Shown in pieces: positions 22,115-26,023 of a stretch of 26,023 nt of DNA. Below the pieces are notes generated by a model that worked only from the letters and a program-made list of their open reading frames with translations, had not been told where the DNA came from and ran no database searches. Numbering within the stretch: the first letter of the stretch is position 1; the number at the start of each line of letters is the position of its first letter. Source of the stretch: APNM01 sp040361335. Its GTDB lineage: Bacteria; Pseudomonadota; Gammaproteobacteria; Nevskiales; Salinisphaeraceae. Both the position numbers and the translations under genes were made by a program. The stretch spans positions 1 through 26,023 of the forward strand of contig NZ_APNM01000023.1 in NCBI RefSeq assembly GCF_040361335.1, read 5' to 3'.

Positions 22115-22489
22115 TCTGCCTAGCCTAGTTGATACGTATCGTCCTCTCGAAATGTACTTGGCGAGGCCTAGCATTTCGAAAACGCCCCCTATACTCGTAA
22201 AGTTGCAGCTCCCTTCCTTTGCACAGGAAGGGAGGTTTGTCTTGAACCACGCCGCCGTCAACTCGCCCGACTGATCGAGCTGTGACCAAGCGGACGAGAA
22301 CTCCGAGAGCGTTATACCTTTCTCGTACGGGCGCCGACCTGTGTGGGATGGGATTTGGTATATGAGTGCTTCCTCGCCACGTCGCCTCCCCATTCCCTTG
22401 ACACGAAACGGCTGTTTTGCCGCCGGCTTGGGTATTTCGTGGCCTGCGCACTCCACACCGATCCTCCTGATATCGCCAGCCATAGTCAT
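22112..22489 (-). CDS. Unknown protein, 125 aa
   Basis: The start ATG 22489 is backed by GGAGG five nt upstream, and the protein has an even composition, so it is probably real. Residues 10-45 are basic (PFRVKGMGRRRGEE) and lead to ALIYQIPSHTGRRPYEKGITLSEFSSAWSQL. The second half, SGELTAAWFKTNLPSCAKEGSCNFTSIGGVFEMLGLAKYISRGRY, looks like a small winged-helix-like fold, but that is impression only. I do not recognise the family. It is single, minus-strand and flanked by inverted repeats like the other cassette-like genes. Confidence 0.55.
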   Translation of the reverse strand: MTMAGDIRRIGVECAGHEIPKPAAKQPFRVKGMGRRRGEEALIYQIPSHTGRRPYEKGITLSEFSSAWSQLDQSGELTAAWFKTNLPSCAKEGSCNFTSIGGVFEMLGLAKYISRGRYVSTRLGR

Positions 22490-22525
22490 TGCAGCCTCCT
22501 ACGGCACTTGATGCTGAAACTCAGC

Positions 22526-22564
22526 CGCCACCCGACCGCACAGCGGAAAGGCGGCCAGGTGGCG
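22526..22564. repeat. Strong imperfect hairpin between HNH and unknown genes
   Basis: CGCCACCCGACCGC (22526-22539) pairs with GCGGCCAGGTGGCG (22551-22564) at 12 of 14 positions around an 11-nt loop. It lies just past the HNH gene stop. It could be a terminator or the inner stem of a decayed attC; the outer boxes are not convincing. Confidence 0.45.
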
Positions 22565-22592
22565 TGAATAGCTGGGGCATGCGATCTACCGT

Positions 22593-22988
22593 TCACTTGT
22601 GGAAGCGCTTCATCATGAATCGATAACTCGCCTCAGGGCCGCCGCCGTAACTCCAGCTTTCCTGCTTGCGGCGCTCAATCTCTATACGCGCACGCTCGAT
22701 CAACTGACGTTGTACCTCGCGGTTCAAAACCTGCTTAAATTCCCCAAGCGCCGGATCAAAGTTGCGCTTCACCAAGTTGCAGTAAAAGCAAGAGATCACC
22801 CTATTAAGGTTATCCTCTGCGTACTCGGCGGCAACGTTTCGAGGAATCAAATGGTCCCCCTGCAGTTGAAACCAGTCCTGTAGTGATCTGCTTCCGTCGA
22901 AACCGCAGTACTGACAGGTGCATTTATGCTCCAGGTAGGTTTCGAACCATCCGCGAACTCTTTCCGTGTCCAGTGAAGCGCTTGCCAT
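22593..22988 (-). CDS. HNH endonuclease, 131 aa
   Basis: The HNH zinc-finger core is clear: CQYC (25-28), GDHLIPR (44-50, with the catalytic His preceded by Asp), NRVISCFYCNLVKR (62-75, second Cys pair 67/70). This is the C-x2-C...DH...N...C-x2-C arrangement of small stand-alone nucleases. The C-terminal third is charged and helical (EVQRQLIERARIEIERRKQ). It probably cuts DNA, either as a mobile-element or defence function; the target is unknown. I prefer ATG 22988 to the GTG at 23012, which would run into the repeat upstream. It is a common kind of integron cassette cargo. Confidence 0.85.
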   Translation of the reverse strand: MASASLDTERVRGWFETYLEHKCTCQYCGFDGSRSLQDWFQLQGDHLIPRNVAAEYAEDNLNRVISCFYCNLVKRNFDPALGEFKQVLNREVQRQLIERARIEIERRKQESWSYGGGPEASYRFMMKRFHK

Positions 22989-23028
22989 TTCATCCCAACC
23001 CCGAGTGGCCACATGGCATAGTCTTGCA

Positions 23029-23114
23029 GCTCAAGTTCGCCATGAGAATCGCGTTGGGAGCAGAGCCTGGAGGGTGTAGCGGCGAATGCGCCCGTCTCCA
23101 TGGCATTGTTACGC
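23029..23114 (-). repeat. attC-like site downstream of the DUF1801 gene
   Basis: Minus strand: GCGTAAC (23114-23108), AAT, GCCATGGAGA, then TCTCATGGC, GAA and CTTGAGC (23035-23029). The inner arms pair with a single extra base, the hallmark of attC folding, and both spacers are 3 nt. The outer boxes each deviate from consensus at one position. It begins 5 nt after the DUF1801 stop, as expected for that gene's cassette. Confidence 0.45.
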
Positions 23115-23119
23115 GATAC

Positions 23120-23515
23120 TTACCACGCCCAACCCGGCATATTGCATGACTGCCCGATCCATTTCTGTATCCGGGAAGCCCCAAGTTCTTCGAGGCTCTT
23201 GATCTTCACATAACGGGTTTCGTCGCCAAGCGACGGCCGTGGGTCGAGTCGGCTGCCGTTGAGAAACACGATGTTGACGGAAACGTCATACGCGACGACC
23301 TCGATACACCAGCCGAACGCTGGAGACCCGTAATACGCCTTGCCCCATTTGATGGCGTACCTCGGCTCATCCAGGTGCTGCCGAATCAACCTGTCCAGTT
23401 CGGAAACGACCGGATTCAGGGCGGGCTTGGTGTTCGCGATCCACGCCTGGATGAGGTCGTGATCCTCATCCGGCGCCGGCGGTTTCTTCGAGGACAGGGG
23501 CTTGCGACGTTCCAT
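23120..23515 (-). CDS. DUF1801 family protein, 131 aa
   Basis: The sequence has the YdhG-like DUF1801 core: VVSELDRLIRQHLDEPRYAIKWGKAYYGSP, FGWCIEVVAYDVSVNIVFLNGSRLDP and RYVKIKSLEELGASRIQKWI. The family has no firm function; members fold as a small alpha/beta protein and may bind iron-related or small ligands. ATG 23515 is used. The base composition matches the surrounding cassette-like region, and DUF1801 genes are frequently single-gene cargo. Confidence 0.85.
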   Translation of the reverse strand: MERRKPLSSKKPPAPDEDHDLIQAWIANTKPALNPVVSELDRLIRQHLDEPRYAIKWGKAYYGSPAFGWCIEVVAYDVSVNIVFLNGSRLDPRPSLGDETRYVKIKSLEELGASRIQKWIGQSCNMPGWAW

Positions 23516-23636
23516 GTCTGTTTCTCCAATGGCCCGAGGATCAGGTATTGCACTCTAAACTACGAACCATTGGCTACAGCAGCACGTATCGCTCGATTAC
23601 AAGACCTGACCCTCACACCCGCGAGCGCGAGGCTCA

Positions 23637-24647
23637 TCACTCACCCTTCTTCTTGATCTGCTTCTCTACTGCCTCCAGCTCCCGCAAATCCACGGCATCG
23701 GCCTCCAACGCCTCGTCCTGCCGTCTCTGAGCGTCGAACTGTTCGTAGCGTTTGTGGACGATTTTCTCCGCCTGCCTGGTACTGATTGACCCGGCGTTTT
23801 CCAACACCGGCCGTTCATTGAACTCCAGCAGGCGATCCACATTGTTGCGCCAGTAGTCCAGGGTCAGGTCCTTACGCTCCTTGGCCCGCAGCTCCGCCTG
23901 TTCCAGGAAGATCACCACAAGGCGGTTTAGGGTGTCGACTTCCTCGGCACCAAGATAATTCTTGGCGACAGTGACATCCTGCTTGCGCACCCGCGCCCCC
24001 TTCCAACTGGTGAGCGCCATGTTGGGCTGGGCGGGATCGGCGCGCTCGACCACGAGCTCGGCGGCGGTGTGTCCGGTGACGGCATAGAGCAGCTTGTTCT
24101 GCACTTCGGCAAAGAAGCGCTGTGCGTCGCTGTCATCGGGCCGGTAGTCGCTGGAGAGGGCGAAGAGGTCGCGCACCTTCTGATAGAACCGTTTCTCGGA
24201 GGCGCGGATGTCGCGGATGCGCGCCAGCAGCTCGTCGAAGTAATCCCAACCGCCGGGCTCCTTCAAGCGCTCGTCGTTCATGACGAAGCCCTTGACTAGG
24301 TATTCCTCCAGGTGAGCGGTGGCCCACTGGCGGAACTGGGTGCCGCGCGGCGACTGAACGCGGTAGCCAACGGCGAGAATCATGGGCAGGCAGTAAAGCT
24401 TCACCTTCCGCCGGACTTGTCTTCCTCCTTCTTCGCGAACTATTAAGTCATCCTTAATAGTTGCCTGCGCCGAGAGCTCCTTTTCTTCCAGGATGTTCTT
24501 GATGTGCCTGTTGATGTTGGGAACCGAGGTATGAAAGAGCTCGGCCATCTCCGCCTGGGTCAGCCAGGCGGTATCCCCGTCCACGCGGAGATGGACCTCC
24601 GTTCGACCGTCCTCCGTGCGATAGAGGACGAGTTCGCCGGCATTCAT
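23637..24647 (-). CDS. RhuM-family (virulence RhuM, PF13310) protein, 336 aa
   Basis: The N-terminal MNAGELVLYRTEDGRTEVHLR, then DTAWLTQAEMAELFHTSVPNINRHIKNI (a helix-turn-helix-like Fic/KilA-N-neighbour segment, residues 30-58), YCLPMILAVGYRVQSPRGTQFRQWAT and a long charged helical C-terminus are the RhuM pattern. The protein was named from a Salmonella pathogenicity island, and homologues often sit between hsdM and hsdS of type I restriction systems; its activity is unknown. ATG 24647 follows AAGGTGA. Here no hsd gene is present. Its GC content is higher than adjacent cassette genes, and an 18-codon relic frame lies just upstream. Confidence 0.85.
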   Translation of the reverse strand: MNAGELVLYRTEDGRTEVHLRVDGDTAWLTQAEMAELFHTSVPNINRHIKNILEEKELSAQATIKDDLIVREEGGRQVRRKVKLYCLPMILAVGYRVQSPRGTQFRQWATAHLEEYLVKGFVMNDERLKEPGGWDYFDELLARIRDIRASEKRFYQKVRDLFALSSDYRPDDSDAQRFFAEVQNKLLYAVTGHTAAELVVERADPAQPNMALTSWKGARVRKQDVTVAKNYLGAEEVDTLNRLVVIFLEQAELRAKERKDLTLDYWRNNVDRLLEFNERPVLENAGSISTRQAEKIVHKRYEQFDAQRRQDEALEADAVDLRELEAVEKQIKKKGE

Positions 24648-24660
24648 GCCGTCACCTTGT

Positions 24661-24717
24661 TCAGCATCTCCCAACGGCCTCTTTGATGATGCGCGCTTGA
24701 ATGTGTCCCTGGCTCAT
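24661..24717 (-). other. Short open frame, 18 codons, perhaps a gene relic
   Basis: The frame ATG 24717 to TGA 24661 reads MSQGHIQARIIKEAVGRC. Its even amino-acid use looks protein-like and it lies directly upstream of the RhuM gene in the same direction, so it may be a leader peptide or the head of a deleted gene. No family is recognised. Confidence 0.25.
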
Positions 24718-24723
24718 GGTTGA

Positions 24724-24780
24724 CCCTAACCCCTTGGCCAAATGCTTGAATGCGCACTGCCATGCGCATAAGCTGAGGCC
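24724..24780. repeat. Inverted repeat before ccdAB: operator or decayed attC
   Basis: GGCC (24736-24739) and GCTTGAATGCGCA (24744-24756) face TGCGCATAAGC (24763-24773) and GGCC (24777-24780), with two bulged bases. On the minus strand GTTAGGG (24730-24724) follows, one base from GTTRRRY. It could be a cassette end or the CcdAB autoregulatory operator; it is centred about 50 nt before the ccdA ATG. Confidence 0.35.
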
Positions 24781-24808
24781 ATGCATAAATAGCCATTTAG
24801 AGGCTCGA

Positions 24809-25054
24809 ATGGCCGAACTCTACAACACTGCCGCACCGAAAAAAGCGGCCAACCTCTCAGTCAATAGCGATCTCCTGCGCAAGACCCGTGAACTGAATAT
24901 CAACCTGTCCGCCACCCTGGAGCGAGCCCTGAAAGAAGAGCTCTCCAAACGCGAAGCGGAACGATGGGTTGAAGAAAACCGCGCTGCGATAAGAAGTTAC
25001 AACGAGTTTGTCGAGCAGCATGGATGCTTCGGTGACGAATTCAGGGAATTTTGA
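24809..25054 (+). CDS. ccdA: CcdA antitoxin, 81 aa
   Basis: The N-terminal half (KKAANLSVNSDLLRKTRELNINLSATLERAL read over residues 11-41) is the ribbon-helix-helix DNA-binding domain. The C-terminus W-V-E-E-N-R-A-A-I-R-S-Y-N-E-F-V-E-Q-H-G is the CcdB-neutralising tail of the CcdA family. It binds CcdB and represses the operon. ATG 24809 fits the family length; the stop overlaps the ccdB ATG by one base (TGATG). It reads opposite to its neighbours and therefore needs its own promoter. Confidence 0.92.
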   Translation: MAELYNTAAPKKAANLSVNSDLLRKTRELNINLSATLERALKEELSKREAERWVEENRAAIRSYNEFVEQHGCFGDEFREF

Positions 25055-25371
25055 TGGCACAGTTCGATGTATACCCCAACCCAAGCAAGACCAGCAAAGC
25101 GCACTACCCGTACCTCGTCGATATTCAAAGCAGCCTGCTGAGCGAACTGGCAACTCGAATCGTCATTCCTTTGGGGAAACGCTCCGCCTTTGGTGGCGAA
25201 GCCATGCAAGGACTCACGCCGGAAATCAGCTTTGCTGACCAAGAGCTTCTACTGTTGACCCCGCAAATTTCCGCTGTTTCTGAAAAGCATCTCAAAAACG
25301 CGGTTGGCTCCCTCTCGCATTTCAGAGACCAGATTATCGGAGCCTTGGACGTGGCTATCACTGGCATTTAA
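25054..25371 (+). CDS. ccdB: CcdB gyrase-targeting toxin, 105 aa
   Basis: MAQFDVYPNPSKTSKAHYPYLVDIQSSLLSELATRIVIPL read across residues 1-40, the middle LLLTPQISAVSEKHL and the C-terminal DQIIGALDVAITGI match CcdB. The last Trp-Gly-Ile of F-plasmid CcdB is here T-G-I, as in many chromosomal versions. CcdB traps GyrA-DNA complexes unless bound by CcdA. The stop TAA lies within ATTTAAC (25366-25372), which fits the RYYYAAC box seen at cassette ends. Confidence 0.92.
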   Translation: MAQFDVYPNPSKTSKAHYPYLVDIQSSLLSELATRIVIPLGKRSAFGGEAMQGLTPEISFADQELLLLTPQISAVSEKHLKNAVGSLSHFRDQIIGALDVAITGI

Positions 25372-25401
25372 CGCCCGGCGCAGCGGGCAAATTGGAGCGG
25401 C

Positions 25402-25468
25402 AACCCCCCATCTTAGCGCTGCCCCAAAGTGGAGCTAAGCGACCATCAGTTTCTGCATGTGGGGGATT
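25402..25468. repeat. Nested inverted repeats after ccdB
   Basis: AACCCCCCA (25402-25410) faces TGTGGGGGATT (25458-25468), and inside it CTTAGC (25412-25417) faces GCTAAG (25434-25439). The pair could terminate ccdAB or be part of a lost cassette end. No convincing R' box accompanies it. Confidence 0.35.
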
Positions 25469-25493
25469 ACCGACCCTCGCGCCGGTAACTGTC

Positions 25494-25577
25494 ACCTAAC
25501 GCAGCCAACACGCGCGGCTTTGTAATGGAGGTGAAGCCGCAATGGAAAAGCTGTCGCCGTGCTTGGCCTGGTTAGGC
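25494..25577 (-). repeat. attC recombination site, near-textbook
   Basis: On the minus strand: GCCTAAC (25577-25571) as R'', CAG, GCCAAGCACG, a variable middle with GCGGCTT/AAGCCGC pairing, CGTGTTGGC, TGC, and GTTAGGT (25500-25494) as R'. The R boxes fit RYYYAAC and GTTRRRY exactly, the L arms pair with one extrahelical base, the spacers are equal and unpaired, and total length is 84 bp. It starts four nt past the stop of the minus-strand gene at 25581, so it is that gene's cassette recombination site. Confidence 0.85.
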
Positions 25578-25580
25578 ATA

Positions 25581-26006
25581 TTACTTCCTCCCTACCGTAA
25601 ACCATTGCAGCCCAAATGATTTGCAGAAAGCCTGAACAGTAAGGAAGCTTCTAATGACAGATGGCTCTGGTTCCTCAGCCCCATCAAGCACGTTCTCAAT
25701 TGACGACAACCGCTGGGAGAACAGTGCTGAACGGACTTCCTGAGACTGAGAAACCCGTTCAGCACAAGAGCGCACAACCTCGGAAAGACTGCTCAAATGA
25801 CCAAGAAATGCTGTCTCGTCCACACGAGCCTGATCGGGCAACAGCGAAGATAGTCGCTCGAGGAGGCTATCACCCTCAACGTACCTCGGCTCTACATTGG
25901 CCACTCCAATGTTCCCAGGTTGATCGTAGTTCCATTTTGAGTGACCGGATAAAACCGACGCGTCAGGGAACGTTGTGAACCGCCCCGAGATTCCCGGAGG
26001 CTCCAT
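25581..26006 (-). CDS. Unknown cassette protein, at least 141 aa
   Basis: The frame ends with TAA 25583-25581 right beside attC. From ATG 26006 it reads MEPPGISGRFTTFPDASVL, followed by a helical part (LLERLSSLLPDQARVDETAFLGHLSSLSEVVRSC, about residues 48-80) and a C-terminal FLTVQAFCKSFGLQWFTVGRK. I do not recognise it. The frame is open to the window edge upstream, so the true start may be earlier. Its position makes it the cargo of the best-defined cassette. Confidence 0.6.
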   Translation of the reverse strand: MEPPGISGRFTTFPDASVLSGHSKWNYDQPGNIGVANVEPRYVEGDSLLERLSSLLPDQARVDETAFLGHLSSLSEVVRSCAERVSQSQEVRSALFSQRLSSIENVLDGAEEPEPSVIRSFLTVQAFCKSFGLQWFTVGRK

Positions 26007-26023
26007 TTCTTGAGAGGATGGAG

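Noticed and set aside
25366..25577. One long attC from the ccdB stop box to GTTAGGC at 25571
   Set aside because: At over 200 bp it would exceed the usual range, and the inner site 25494-25577 is complete by itself.
19600..26023. CRISPR array
   Set aside because: No regularly spaced direct repeats were found; the repeats present are inverted and irregular.

Overview
The window looks like a piece of a high-GC gammaproteobacterial chromosome. The left three quarters is very GC-rich, with strong G/C third-position bias, TonB and lipoprotein genes, and a yciA-like thioesterase. An Ectothiorhodospiraceae- or Wenzhouxiangella-like lineage would fit, but I cannot place it from sequence alone. From about 19.6 kb rightwards the base composition falls, intergenic stretches lengthen and the genes become unrelated single-gene units.

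Layout. Positions 1-2000 hold a rhodanese gene with no usable start, an SRPBCC protein, a hotdog thioesterase and a toxin-antitoxin pair whose ParE toxin is frameshifted. Positions 2000-4750 hold an RlmM-like rRNA methyltransferase, two small membrane proteins, and an NAD(P)H oxidoreductase behind a well-formed FNR/ANR-type promoter. Positions 4536-6482 (minus strand) hold a yeast-type cytosine deaminase translationally coupled to a class D beta-lactamase, then a secreted protein and a DUF3565 protein. Positions 6558-11939 (plus strand) form a complete hemin acquisition operon: FRAP/NPDL TonB receptor, HmuT, HmuU, HmuV and an IsdG/HmuQ-like haem-degrading monooxygenase. Every junction in it overlaps by 1-4 nt, and the leader RNA is structured. 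A seven-TM-like diguanylate cyclase and a lipoprotein with about eight propeller-like repeats follow; the lipoprotein gene has a second FNR box upstream. Positions 15149-19563 are single minus-strand genes: an ArsN2-YhbS acetyltransferase fusion, NTF2-like, alpha/beta hydrolase, CMD, YdeI, VOC and SRPBCC.

Positions 19.7-26 kb are best read as an integron-type gene cassette array. A near-textbook attC site (25494-25577) sits directly downstream of a minus-strand orphan gene. More degenerate attC-like inverted repeats lie next to the stop codons of several other minus-strand genes: GFA, DUF2834, DUF1801 and possibly more. The cargo is typical of cassettes: GFA enzyme, small membrane proteins, GNAT, DUF2834 (frameshifted), an unknown protein, HNH nuclease, DUF1801 and RhuM. 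CcdAB faces the other way, as toxin-antitoxin cassettes with their own promoter can. The minus-strand polarity predicts that any integrase and attI lie to the right of the window and that the oldest cassettes lie at the left edge, next to a truncated YciI relic. No integrase is visible here, so the array is an inference.
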